From JBCDCY01 sp039180875 (lineage in GTDB: Bacteria > Pseudomonadota > Alphaproteobacteria > Rhodobacterales > Rhodobacteraceae), in contig JBCDCY010000003.1 of the NCBI GenBank assembly GCA_039180875.1, forward strand, positions 62,001 to 126,000: DNA of 64,000 nt, written 5' to 3'. Under the pieces are notes generated by a model that had not been told where the DNA came from, searched no databases, and saw only the letters and a list, made by a program, of their open reading frames with translations. Made by a program: the position numbers and the translations under genes. Numbering within the stretch: the stretch's first letter is position 1; the number at the start of each line of letters is the position of its first letter. Below are positions 43,693 to 52,279 of the stretch, in pieces.

Positions 43693-44256
43693 TCAGGGCC
43701 GGGCGCGGAGCCAGGCCAGCACGTCGGCCGCGTTCCGATCCGGCGGAAAGACCGGGTAGAAGACGTGCTCCACCACGCCCTCCCGCAGGATCAAGGTCAT
43801 GCGCTTCAACCGCGTCATGCCCCCGGCCGCGAAGCTCGGCAGATCCAGCGCCCGCACCAGGGCAAGCTCCGCGTCGGAGAGCAGGGAGAAGGGCAGATGC
43901 AAGCGCTCCGCCGCCTCCACCTGTTCCGCCGTCGTCTGGGTCGAAAGGCCGTGCACCCAGGCTGCGCCAGCCTCCTGGAGCTCGGCATGATGGTCGCGAA
44001 AGGCGCAGGATTGGGGCGTGCAGCCGCGTGCGCCCGGAATGTCGTCCCAGCCCTCCGGCAGTGCCACATCCGGGTGACCCGTCATGGGGTAGATGTACAG
44101 CACCCCCCTGCCCCCAAGCGCCGAGAGATCGACCGACCGCCCGTCCGTCGCCGGCAGGACCAGCGCCGGCCAGGCCCGCCCTTGCAGGTAATCGGCGGCG
44201 CCATCATCCTCCGGCACCGGCAGCTCCGACCAATCCACGGAAAGCAGCGAGCTCAC
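43693..44256 (-). CDS. peroxiredoxin (AhpC/TSA family)
   Basis: A 187-residue thioredoxin-fold peroxiredoxin of the subgroup with GWDDIPGARGCTPQSCAFRD, where Cys79 and Cys84 are the candidate peroxidatic and resolving residues. The usual early PxxxTxxC motif is represented by YPMTGHPD, without a Cys. It would reduce hydroperoxides in the cytoplasm. Its start overlaps the xsc stop by 4 bp, an unusual partner for sulfonate metabolism. Confidence 0.8.
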   Translation of the reverse strand: MSSLLSVDWSELPVPEDDGAADYLQGRAWPALVLPATDGRSVDLSALGGRGVLYIYPMTGHPDVALPEGWDDIPGARGCTPQSCAFRDHHAELQEAGAAWVHGLSTQTTAEQVEAAERLHLPFSLLSDAELALVRALDLPSFAAGGMTRLKRMTLILREGVVEHVFYPVFPPDRNAADVLAWLRARP

Positions 44257-46022
44257 CCGCCGATCCCCATATCGGTCGCGTCGATGCCGGCGACCTCCAC
44301 CGGCTTCTTCATCGCGTCGCGGCGGAAAGGCTCGCCAAGCTCCTGGTTGAGGATGACCTCGAGGAACGTCGTCTCACCCCGCGCCTGGGCGGCGATGGCG
44401 GTCCGCAGCGCCTCCGTCAGCTCGTCCATTGTCCGGGCCTGGACGCCGGTGAAGCCGCAGCCCTCCGCGATCTTGGCGTAGGAGAGCTTGGGGTTCAGCT
44501 CGGTGCCGACGAAGTTATTGTCGTACCAGAGGGTGGTGTTGCGCTTCTCCGCGCCCCACTGGTAGTTCCGAAAAATCACCATGGTGATGGCCGGCCATTC
44601 CTCCCGCCCGATCCCCGACATCTCCGACATCGAGATGCCGAAGGCGCCGTCGCCGGCAAAGCCCACGACCGGCGCCTCGGGCCGGGCGATCTTCGCCCCG
44701 ATGATCGAGGGAAAGCCGTAACCACAAGGGCCGAAGAGGCCGGGCGCGAGGTACTGCCGGCCGCCCGGGAAGCTCGGGTAGGCGTTGCCGATGGCGCAGT
44801 TGTTGCCGATGTCGGAGGAGATGATGGCGCTCTCGGGCAGGGCCGCTTGGAGCGCGCGCCAGGCCATGCGGGGGCTCATCCGGTCGGGCTCGCGCGCCCG
44901 GGCATCGTGGTTCCAGGTGGTGCCGGGATCGTCATCCTCATGGTCCATCTCGGCGAGCGCCTGCAGCCAGCGCGACTTGGTCTCGCCGATCAGCGCCCGG
45001 CGCGCCTCCCGCCCCTCGTCGCCAGCACCTGGGGCGAGCTGAGCCAGGATCCCCTCGGCCACCCGCCGCGCATCGCCGACGATGCCGACGCTCACGGGCT
45101 TGGTCAGCCCGATCCGGTCCGGGTTGAGGTCGACCTGGATGATCTTCGCGTCTTTCGGCCAGTAGTCGATGCCGTAGCCCGGCAGGGTGGAGAACGGGTT
45201 GAGCCGGGTGCCGAGCGCCAGCACCACGTCGGCCTTGGCGATCAGCTCCATTGCCGCCTTGGAGCCGTTGTAGCCGAGCGGGCCGGCATAGAGCGGGTGG
45301 CTCCCCGGAAAGGCATCGTTGTGCTGGTAGTTGCAGCAGACCGGCGCCTCCAGCCGCTCCGCCAGCGCTTGCGAGGCCGGGATCGCGCCCGACAGCACCA
45401 CGCCCGCGCCGTTCAACAGGACGGGAAAGCGCGCCTCAGACAGCAGCCGCGCCGCTTCGGCAATCGCCTCGGGCCCGCCGCCCGGCAGCTCGAACTCCAG
45501 CATCGCCGGCATGGCGATGTCGATCTGCTGGGTCCAGAGATCGCGCGGCACGTTGATCTGGGCAGGCGCGGACAGGCGCTTGGCCTTCTGGATCACCCGG
45601 TTCAGCACCTCGGCCATGCGGGAGGCATCGCGCACCTCCTCCTGATAGCAGACCATGTCCTTGAAGAGCGCCATCTGCTCCACTTCCTGAAAGCCGCCCT
45701 GGCCGAGGGTCTTGTTGGCCGCCTGGGGCGTGACAAGAAGCATCGGCGTGTGGTTCCAGTAGGCGGTCTTCACACAGGTGACGAGGTTGGTGATGCCGGG
45801 CCCGTTCTGGCCGATCACCATCGCCATCTTGCCCGAGGCGCGGGTGTAGCCGTCGGCCATGAAGCCGGCATTGCCCTCATGCGCCACGTCCCAGAAGGTG
45901 ATGCCGGCCTTCGGGAAGAGGTCGGAGATCGGCATGAAGGCCGAGCCGATGATGCCGAAGACCTGGTCGATCCCGTGGCGTTGCAGCACCTTCACGAAAG
46001 CCTCTTCGGTCGTCATCTGCAT
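44253..46022 (-). CDS. xsc: sulfoacetaldehyde acetyltransferase
   Basis: A 589-residue thiamine-diphosphate enzyme. The N-terminus MQMTTEEAFVKVLQRHGIDQ and GIIGSAFMPISDLFPKAGIT are characteristic of Xsc; AHEGNAGFMADGYTR carries the catalytic Glu; GDGAFGISMSE and the later NYQWGAEKRN are the ThDP/Mg motif region. It cleaves sulfoacetaldehyde with phosphate to sulfite and acetyl phosphate in taurine, isethionate and related C2-sulfonate degradation. AGAGGA precedes the ATG at 46022. Upstream taurine enzymes, a sulfite exporter and Pta are not in the window. Confidence 0.93.
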   Translation of the reverse strand: MQMTTEEAFVKVLQRHGIDQVFGIIGSAFMPISDLFPKAGITFWDVAHEGNAGFMADGYTRASGKMAMVIGQNGPGITNLVTCVKTAYWNHTPMLLVTPQAANKTLGQGGFQEVEQMALFKDMVCYQEEVRDASRMAEVLNRVIQKAKRLSAPAQINVPRDLWTQQIDIAMPAMLEFELPGGGPEAIAEAARLLSEARFPVLLNGAGVVLSGAIPASQALAERLEAPVCCNYQHNDAFPGSHPLYAGPLGYNGSKAAMELIAKADVVLALGTRLNPFSTLPGYGIDYWPKDAKIIQVDLNPDRIGLTKPVSVGIVGDARRVAEGILAQLAPGAGDEGREARRALIGETKSRWLQALAEMDHEDDDPGTTWNHDARAREPDRMSPRMAWRALQAALPESAIISSDIGNNCAIGNAYPSFPGGRQYLAPGLFGPCGYGFPSIIGAKIARPEAPVVGFAGDGAFGISMSEMSGIGREEWPAITMVIFRNYQWGAEKRNTTLWYDNNFVGTELNPKLSYAKIAEGCGFTGVQARTMDELTEALRTAIAAQARGETTFLEVILNQELGEPFRRDAMKKPVEVAGIDATDMGIGG

Positions 46023-46813
46023 GGCCAGTTCCTCTGTCCTCGAACCTCGTTTTCGCACCTTATGGCGGATTTCGGGGCGACTGCACCAGTCGGATCGGAC
46101 ACCGCCCGCGCGACCGAGGCGGCGCGAGGCGCTGCTCTCCGCACCAAGCCGCACTGGATGGTCGCGGTGACGCTTCGAGGATGGCGCCGGGGACTGCCGA
46201 CGCTCCGATTCGGCGCCTGCCGCGATCCGCGCGAAGATGGCAGAGGGCGCCCTCCGTACCACGCAAGAAGCGCTTCGGCCGCGGCCGCAGACCAGGCGCG
46301 TTCCGACCGGCCATCGTTCGGCCCGATGCGCGACTTTTTGGCGGCGGCTTTGCGGCAAACCGGCCGGCTCGGGCCGGCGTCCCGGGATGAAACGGAACGC
46401 CGATCGAACGAATTGCGGCGTGATTTCAACGCCCATCGGCGGAAGACCGACCGCCCCGCCTGACCGATCTGGCAGAACCCTGCCGACACCGAGGGCCTGC
46501 GTTGCCGCAATTTCGCCTCCATGGTAGCTGAGTCTTGCGCTTGGGGGCGCTTCGAACTGTGGAGTGGTGGGAGATCCAAATCGTTCGGCTGTAAAGCTGT
46601 CGTCTATCTGAGGGGAGGGGCGGTTAAGGTTTTAGTAGGCTTACTTCGCCAAACCGAAGCCGCGTCCGCGTTTGTCCCAATCTGTGTGAGTTCCTGTCGT
46701 TAAAGCACGTCTCCCTCTTTCAGGGGACGTAACCAGAAACGTGGTTGATCGGTGCGCCTGCTGGCCAGGCCACTGCACCGTTCGGCCCGGCAGAGAGACA
46801 AGCGAAAAAAACC
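46023..46813. other. 791-bp region without supported genes
   Basis: The region separates the divergent xsc and beta-helix/RTX genes. Frames present in its first 500 bp are Arg/Pro-rich translations of GC-rich sequence with no family resemblance. From about 46550 the base composition becomes more balanced and includes AAGGTTTTAGTAGGCTTACT and a CGTCTCCCTCTTTCAGGGGACG hairpin-like stretch, probably the promoter/leader region of the downstream gene. No RNA gene recognised. Confidence 0.5.
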
Positions 46814-49510
46814 ATGAACGAGATCTATGTATCAAATCGGTCGGAGCTGCTCTCCGCCCTGTCCTCGGCGACAGGCGGCGAGACGATCGTTTTGAGGAAC
46901 GGGGACTACGGCTCGCTCGACATCGTCAACGAGCGGTTCTCTCAATACGTCACCATCGAAGCGCAGAACAACGGCGGCGCCAAGTTCGACAGCATTGGCA
47001 TCCGGAGCTCCGAGCGCATCAAGATCGACGGCGTCCACGTCGACAATCCGGGCAACGGCGCCGCGGCATCGACCCTGGTCGCGGTCAGCGACAACAGCAA
47101 GCACATCCGGTTCATGAACTCGGAGGTGAACGGCAAGGTCGACGGCACCTACACCGGTCATTTTGGCCTCTACACCAAAGACGTAGAGGATGTTGTTTTT
47201 GAAAATAACTACGTCCACGACGTGAAGCGTGGCGGCGTGTTTTATTCTGCCGAAGGCCTGGAGGTCGTCGGCAACCAGATCGAATATATCGGCGACGACG
47301 ACTTCAAGTTCATCGGCGTGAAAGACGTCCTGATCGAGAACAACATCGGGGCGCGCTATGTGTTCCCAGAGCCCGGCGCGCACCTTGACTTCGTGCAGTT
47401 CCAGGGCACCGACTCCAGCGACATCGTCATTCGCGGCAACCTGAAGCTGCCCGAGAACTGGGACAGCATCCAAGGCATCTTCTTCGACGATGCCAACTAC
47501 ACCAACATCCTGATCGAGCAGAACATCATCGTCACCGGCATGATCCGGGGCATCTCGATCAGCAGCGGCAGCAACATCGTCGCGCGCTACAACACCGTGC
47601 TCGACATCGACGGGGCGGCGAGCAAGGCGACCCACGTCATGCTGCCCGGCGGCAACCAGAGCTACGGCAATGTCGAAGGCTCCTACCGCGGCTCCCAGGG
47701 CAACAACCTGGTGCTGCAGCAGGGCGATAGCGGCGATGCCTTCTACTACGGCGACTACTTCGCCAACGCGACGGCTGGCCGGGGCATCACGCTCGAGGAT
47801 CTGCGCCCGACGGCGAACTACGACCAGTCCTTCGGCGCCTATGCCCGCCTGATGGAGCTGCTCGACGGCACGGTGGTCGAGCCGCCGGCGCCGGAACCGC
47901 CCGCGCCCGAGCCCCCCGCGCCCGAGCCGCCGGCACCGGAACCGCCGGCGCCCGAGCCGCCCCAGCCCCAGCCGGGACCAGGTGCGACGCTCTACTCCTT
48001 TCCGGGCTCGCGGGAGATCTCCAACGCCGGCGACGTGATCGAGGTCGGCCACGGCCGGGTGTTCGAGGTCGCGGCAGCCACGATCGGCGTCACCTTCAAC
48101 GCCGACACGGTCTCCGGCCGCTACGGCCTGGTGTCCAAGGACGCGGCCGGGCTGGTCGGCGGCGGCCATCACTTCACCAGCTATATCGAAGACGGCACGC
48201 TGCACGTCCGGTTCCAGAACGGCGCCGACGACCAGGTCATTACCGTGGGCGGCCTGCGCGCCAACCGCGACTACGACTTCGAGGCGCGCTTCGGCGACGG
48301 CCAGGTCTCGGTCTGGCTCGATGGAGCCCTGGTGGGCTCGGCCAACTTCGAGACCAGCTGGGAGACCAATGTCGAGGTGCTGCAGATCGGCGCCAACGGC
48401 TGGGCCAGCGCTTCCGGCGCTGCCGGCTTCGTCGATGTCTTCGACGGCACGATCTCCAACGTCTTCATCGTCTCGGGCACACCGACGGAGGTCGTGGTGC
48501 AGTACGGCGACGCCGCAGCCAACCTGATGCGCGGCCTCGGCGGCGACGATGCGATCGTCGGGCGGGCAGGTAACGACACCCTGGCCGGCGGTGCGGGCAA
48601 CGACACGCTCGAGGGCAATCTCGACCGCGACAAGCTTTCGGGCGGGCGCGGGGCCGATAGCCTGATGGGCGGTGACGATGCCGACACCCTCGACGGGGGC
48701 ATCGGTCGCGACCAGCTGTTCGGCGGGCGCGGCAACGACGTGCTGATCGGAGAGGCCGACGGCGACACGCTGGACGGTGGCGAGGGGGCCGACTTCCTGC
48801 AGGGTGGCGGCGGCGCCGACTTCCTGCGGGGCGGCGATGGCATGGACATGCTGCGCGGCGGCAACTTCGACGACACGCTCTGGGGCGGTGACGGCCTGGA
48901 CGAATTGCGCGGCGGCAACGGCAGCGACACCTTGGATGGCGGCGGCAGCGCCGACATGCTGATCGGTCATGCCGGGCTCGACTCCATCGTCGGCGCCGCG
49001 GGCGACGACACCCTGATGGGCGGTAAAGGCGCCGACATCCTGCTTGGCGGCGATCACAACGACCTGCTGATCGCCGGCGACGGCTTCGACACCCTGCGCG
49101 GTGGCGATGGCGTCGACACGTTGAACGGCGGCAAGGGTGACGACCGTCTGGTGGGCGAGCTTGGCGCCGACCGGCTGCGCGGTGGCGACAACAACGACGT
49201 GCTGCTCGGCGGCACCGGCAACGACACGTTGAACGGTGGCAAGGGCAACGACATCCTGACCGGTGGCACCGGCGGCGATCGCTTCCGCTTCACCGAGGAC
49301 GGCGGCTCCGACATCATCACCGACTTCATGAACGGTGAGGACACGTTGGACTTCACCGACTTCGACCTGGCGAACTTCAACGCGGTCCGGTCGCTCGCCT
49401 CCAGCACCTCGAGCCCGAACGAGACGCGGTTCGAGTTCGCCGATGGCGAGACGCTGCTGGTCCGGGGTCTGAACCTCAACAACCTCGATTCCTCCGACGT
49501 GCTCATCTAG
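46814..49510 (+). CDS. secreted beta-helix/LamG-like/RTX repeat protein
   Basis: An 898-residue modular protein. Residues about 1-340 form a right-handed parallel beta-helix (EIYVSNRSELLSALSSATGG, repeated NxxI/V turns such as VLIENNIGARYVF). A Pro-rich linker of five PPAPE units (residues 357-381) joins to a LamG/concanavalin-like domain (about 390-555). Residues about 574-826 are calcium-binding RTX repeats (GGxGxDxLxGG), followed by a C-terminal T1SS-type secretion region ending in DVLI. There is no N-terminal signal, consistent with type I secretion, but no secretion genes adjoin. The helix may bind or cleave polysaccharide (PL6-like resemblance is weak). Confidence 0.85.
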   Translation: MNEIYVSNRSELLSALSSATGGETIVLRNGDYGSLDIVNERFSQYVTIEAQNNGGAKFDSIGIRSSERIKIDGVHVDNPGNGAAASTLVAVSDNSKHIRFMNSEVNGKVDGTYTGHFGLYTKDVEDVVFENNYVHDVKRGGVFYSAEGLEVVGNQIEYIGDDDFKFIGVKDVLIENNIGARYVFPEPGAHLDFVQFQGTDSSDIVIRGNLKLPENWDSIQGIFFDDANYTNILIEQNIIVTGMIRGISISSGSNIVARYNTVLDIDGAASKATHVMLPGGNQSYGNVEGSYRGSQGNNLVLQQGDSGDAFYYGDYFANATAGRGITLEDLRPTANYDQSFGAYARLMELLDGTVVEPPAPEPPAPEPPAPEPPAPEPPAPEPPQPQPGPGATLYSFPGSREISNAGDVIEVGHGRVFEVAAATIGVTFNADTVSGRYGLVSKDAAGLVGGGHHFTSYIEDGTLHVRFQNGADDQVITVGGLRANRDYDFEARFGDGQVSVWLDGALVGSANFETSWETNVEVLQIGANGWASASGAAGFVDVFDGTISNVFIVSGTPTEVVVQYGDAAANLMRGLGGDDAIVGRAGNDTLAGGAGNDTLEGNLDRDKLSGGRGADSLMGGDDADTLDGGIGRDQLFGGRGNDVLIGEADGDTLDGGEGADFLQGGGGADFLRGGDGMDMLRGGNFDDTLWGGDGLDELRGGNGSDTLDGGGSADMLIGHAGLDSIVGAAGDDTLMGGKGADILLGGDHNDLLIAGDGFDTLRGGDGVDTLNGGKGDDRLVGELGADRLRGGDNNDVLLGGTGNDTLNGGKGNDILTGGTGGDRFRFTEDGGSDIITDFMNGEDTLDFTDFDLANFNAVRSLASSTSSPNETRFEFADGETLLVRGLNLNNLDSSDVLI
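47882..47956 (+). repeat. 15-bp tandem repeat encoding PPAPE linker
   Basis: Five 15-bp units (consensus CCGCCGGCGCCCGAG) encode five PPAPE pentapeptides of the linker in the RTX protein. A sixth degenerate unit follows. Copy number may vary between strains by slippage. Confidence 0.8.
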
Positions 49511-49531
49511 CGCCACGTCGATCGAGACTGG

Positions 49532-49560
49532 AACGGGCCGCTTCGGCGGCCCGTTTTCTG
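49532..49560 (+). terminator. Rho-independent terminator
   Basis: AACGGGCCGC-TTCG-GCGGCCCGTT is a perfect 10-bp stem with a stable TTCG tetraloop; the stem's last Ts run on into TTTTCTG. It lies 21 bp after the RTX gene stop and clearly ends that transcript. Confidence 0.9.
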
Positions 49561-49725
49561 TTAAAACCGGCCCAATCGCGCTAGACTGCGACCAAACGCA
49601 CTGGTCGCGCGCTTGACACAAAGGTCCTATATCCGGCACCGGCAATCGTTGGGCTGTGCCAGATGTGCTGAGTGGGTGCGCCGCAGCCCGGTGGCGTGCC
49701 AGTGGGGTAAGGGTGTTTGAGTGCT

Positions 49726-50913
49726 ATGACCAGGGCGTCACAGGTCCGGATCGGGCTGCTTTGGCATTCCATGAACTCCGACAATCTCGGCGTCGGGGCG
49801 CTGACCCTCTCCAACATCGCCATCGTCTCCGCCGCGGCCGAGCGGGCCGGCGTGACGCCGCGCTTCGTGGTGCTCGGCTGGACCGATCCGCGCCCGCATT
49901 ATGAGCAGCGGCCGGGTGTGGAGGTCGTGGGCCTGCGCATGAAGGATTTCGTGCGGCCGACCGGCGGCCTCTTCAGCCACCTCAGGCGCTGCGATCTGGT
50001 GCTCGACATCGGCGCGGGCGACAGCTTCGCCGACATCTACGGCCCGCGCCGCTTCGCCGTGCTGCTCGCCTCCAAGATCCTGACGCTGCTCGCCAGGCGC
50101 CCCCTGGTGCTGAGCCCCCAGACCATCGGTCCGTTCGCCCGCCCCTGGGTGCGCCGCGCCGCGGTCCAGGTGATGCGCCGGGCAAGCGCGGTGACGACAC
50201 GGGACGACCTCTCCACCGCCTTTCTGCGCGAGATCGGCTATGATGGCCCGGTGATCGAGGCGAGCGATGTCGCCCTCCGCCTGCCGTTCACGGCGCCGGA
50301 TCGGCGGCCGGAAGGGCCGCTGCGCATCGGCCTCAACGTCTCCGGCCTGCTCTTCAACGGCGGCTATACCCGCGACAACATGTTCGGGCTCGCCGCCGCC
50401 TACCCGGAGGTGATCCGCGCCCTGCTCTCCCGCCTCTTGGCCCGCGGCGACTGCGAGGTGCATCTGGTGCCCCACGTGATCTCCGACGAGATCGAGGTGG
50501 AGGACGATTACCGCGCCAGCGCCCGACTTTGCGAGGAGTTCCCCGAGCTGATCCTCGCCCCGAAATTCGCGGGGCCGAGTGAGGCCAAATCCTACATCGC
50601 CGGCCTCGACTTCTTCGCCGGCGCGAGGATGCACGCCTGCATCGCCGCCTTTTCCTCCGGCGTGCCGGTGCTGCCGATGGCCTATAGCCGCAAGTTCGCG
50701 GGCCTGTTCGGCAGCCTCGGCTACGAGGCCCTGATCGACTGCCGGGCCGACGACCAGGCAACGGTGCTGGCCAAGTTCGACGCAGCCCTCGCCGACCGGG
50801 CGCGGCTGCAGGCGGAGGTGAAGACGGGCCTGGCGGCGGGCCTCGCCCGGTTGGCCCGCTACGAGGATGCGCTCGCCTTGCAACTCGGCGCACCGGCGGA
50901 GGCGGCGGCGTGA
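49726..50913 (+). CDS. polysaccharide pyruvyl transferase family protein
   Basis: A 395-residue protein with the CsaB/WcaK-type fold: LLWHSMNSDNLGVGALTLSN near the start, DLVLDIGAGDSFADIYG, PLVLSPQTIGPF, SAVTTRDDLSTAFL and the C-terminal DFFAGARMHACIAAFSSGVP. It probably adds pyruvyl ketal groups to a surface polysaccharide sugar. The ATG at 49726 is preceded by a weak TAAGGG. Its stop overlaps the start of the FrhB-like gene (GTGA), and this gene pair is commonly seen in polysaccharide loci. Confidence 0.82.
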   Translation: MTRASQVRIGLLWHSMNSDNLGVGALTLSNIAIVSAAAERAGVTPRFVVLGWTDPRPHYEQRPGVEVVGLRMKDFVRPTGGLFSHLRRCDLVLDIGAGDSFADIYGPRRFAVLLASKILTLLARRPLVLSPQTIGPFARPWVRRAAVQVMRRASAVTTRDDLSTAFLREIGYDGPVIEASDVALRLPFTAPDRRPEGPLRIGLNVSGLLFNGGYTRDNMFGLAAAYPEVIRALLSRLLARGDCEVHLVPHVISDEIEVEDDYRASARLCEEFPELILAPKFAGPSEAKSYIAGLDFFAGARMHACIAAFSSGVPVLPMAYSRKFAGLFGSLGYEALIDCRADDQATVLAKFDAALADRARLQAEVKTGLAAGLARLARYEDALALQLGAPAEAAA

Positions 50914-52130
50914 GCTTTGCCCCCTCCCCCACCCTGTCGCGGGTGTCCCGCGGCAGCCTCTGCACCGGCTGCGGCGGCTGCGCGGCGATCGCCCCGGGCG
51001 CCATCACGATGCACCTGGCCGAGCCGGGCTATCTCCGCCCGCAGCAAAGCGCGCCGATCCCGGCGGAGACGGAGAGGCGGATCCGGGAGGCCTGCCCCGG
51101 CCTCGGCCTCCGCCAGGTCCGCGACGGGCGCCGGCAGCATCGGCTTTGGGGTCCGTATGTGGCGATGTACACCGGCCACGCCACCGACCCCGCGCTGCGG
51201 CGGAACGGGGCCTCCGGCGCGGCGCTGTCGGCGGTGCTGGTCGAGCTGCTCGAAAGCGGCAGGGTCGATGAGATCGTGCAGATCCGCGACGATCCCAAGG
51301 TGCCGATCGGCAACCGCACGGTGATCAGCAAGACGAGCGACGACGTCTTCGCCGCCGCCGGCTCCCGCTACGCGCCGTCGAGCCCACTCGCCAATCTGCC
51401 GGCCTATCTCGACACCGGCCGCCGCTACGCCTTTGTCGGCAAGCCCTGCGACGTCTCGGCGATGAGCGTGCTCCGGCGTCAGGATCCGCTGGTGGCCGAG
51501 CGCTTCCCCTACCTCGTCTCGTTCTTCTGCGCCGGTGTGCCGAGCCAGACCGGCGCCCGGGAGCTGCTCGCCAAGATGGGCGTGGGGGAGGAGGAGGTCT
51601 CCGCCTTCCGCTACCGCGGCGACGGCTGGCCGGGCTATGCCACGGCCACCACGCCGGACGGGCGCAAGTATCGGATGAGCTACGCCGACAGCTGGGGCGG
51701 CGTCCTCTCCCGCCACGTGCAGTTCCGCTGCAAGATCTGCCCGGACGGCACCGGCGGCTTCGCCGACATCGTCAGCGCCGATGCCTGGGAGACCGACGAA
51801 AAGGGCTATCCCCTGTTCGAAGAGCGCGACGGCATCAGCCTGGTGGTCAGCCGCACCGAGCGCGGGGAGGAGGTCGTGCAATCCGCCGTCACGCGCGGCG
51901 TCCTGACGATCGAGCCGTTCGACCCCGCCGGCCTGACCGCGATCCAGCCCGGTCAGACCCAGCGCCGGCGCTATGCGCTCGCCCGGCTTCTGGCACTCCG
52001 CATCCTCGGCCGGCCTGCGCCGCGTTACCGCAACTTCCACCTGCTCTGGAACGCCCGGCGGGCGGGTCTGAAGCAGAACGCCAAGAACTTCGCCGGCACG
52101 GTGCGCCGGGCTCTGCTCGGACGGTTGTGA
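50910..52130 (+). CDS. FrhB/FdhB-domain protein (F420 hydrogenase beta-subunit-like)
   Basis: A 406-residue protein with an N-terminal cysteine cluster (SLCTGCGGCAAIAPG; Cys18, Cys21, Cys24, with the usual fourth Cys replaced by Ala28), a central FrhB domain (GKPCDVSAMSVLRRQDPLVA, YLVSFFCAGVPS) and FRCKICPDGTGGFADIVSAD near residue 275. The domain is named after the F420-reducing hydrogenase, but this subgroup pairs with pyruvyl transferases in polysaccharide loci and need not use F420. It starts with GTG overlapping the upstream stop. Function unknown; a flavin/iron-sulfur reductase is likely. Confidence 0.75.
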   Translation: MSFAPSPTLSRVSRGSLCTGCGGCAAIAPGAITMHLAEPGYLRPQQSAPIPAETERRIREACPGLGLRQVRDGRRQHRLWGPYVAMYTGHATDPALRRNGASGAALSAVLVELLESGRVDEIVQIRDDPKVPIGNRTVISKTSDDVFAAAGSRYAPSSPLANLPAYLDTGRRYAFVGKPCDVSAMSVLRRQDPLVAERFPYLVSFFCAGVPSQTGARELLAKMGVGEEEVSAFRYRGDGWPGYATATTPDGRKYRMSYADSWGGVLSRHVQFRCKICPDGTGGFADIVSADAWETDEKGYPLFEERDGISLVVSRTERGEEVVQSAVTRGVLTIEPFDPAGLTAIQPGQTQRRRYALARLLALRILGRPAPRYRNFHLLWNARRAGLKQNAKNFAGTVRRALLGRL

Positions 52131-52279
52131 CCTGCTACCGTTCGCTCCGCGTAAGGCGCGAATTGGGCCCTGCCCGGCCGAACTAGCCCATTTTTGAACG
52201 CTCATTGCCCCCCAGACTGTTGCAGCGTCCTGTGCCTGGGCTACTGTCGCAGCGCAGGTCTGGCACGGGGGCACGCACC

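Noticed and set aside
47882..47971. CRISPR-like tandem repeats
   Set aside because: Units are 15 bp, contiguous, in frame and encode PPAPE; there are no spacers.
46832..49645. A very long reading frame on the minus strand opposite the RTX gene
   Set aside because: Its translation is a low-complexity Val/Ala/Gln/His pattern mirroring the RTX repeats, with no ribosome site or family; it is a shadow of GC-rich coding DNA.
50910..52130. F420-reducing hydrogenase component linked to the F420 operon
   Set aside because: No hydrogenase subunits are present and the gene is coupled to a pyruvyl transferase; the fourth cluster Cys is missing.
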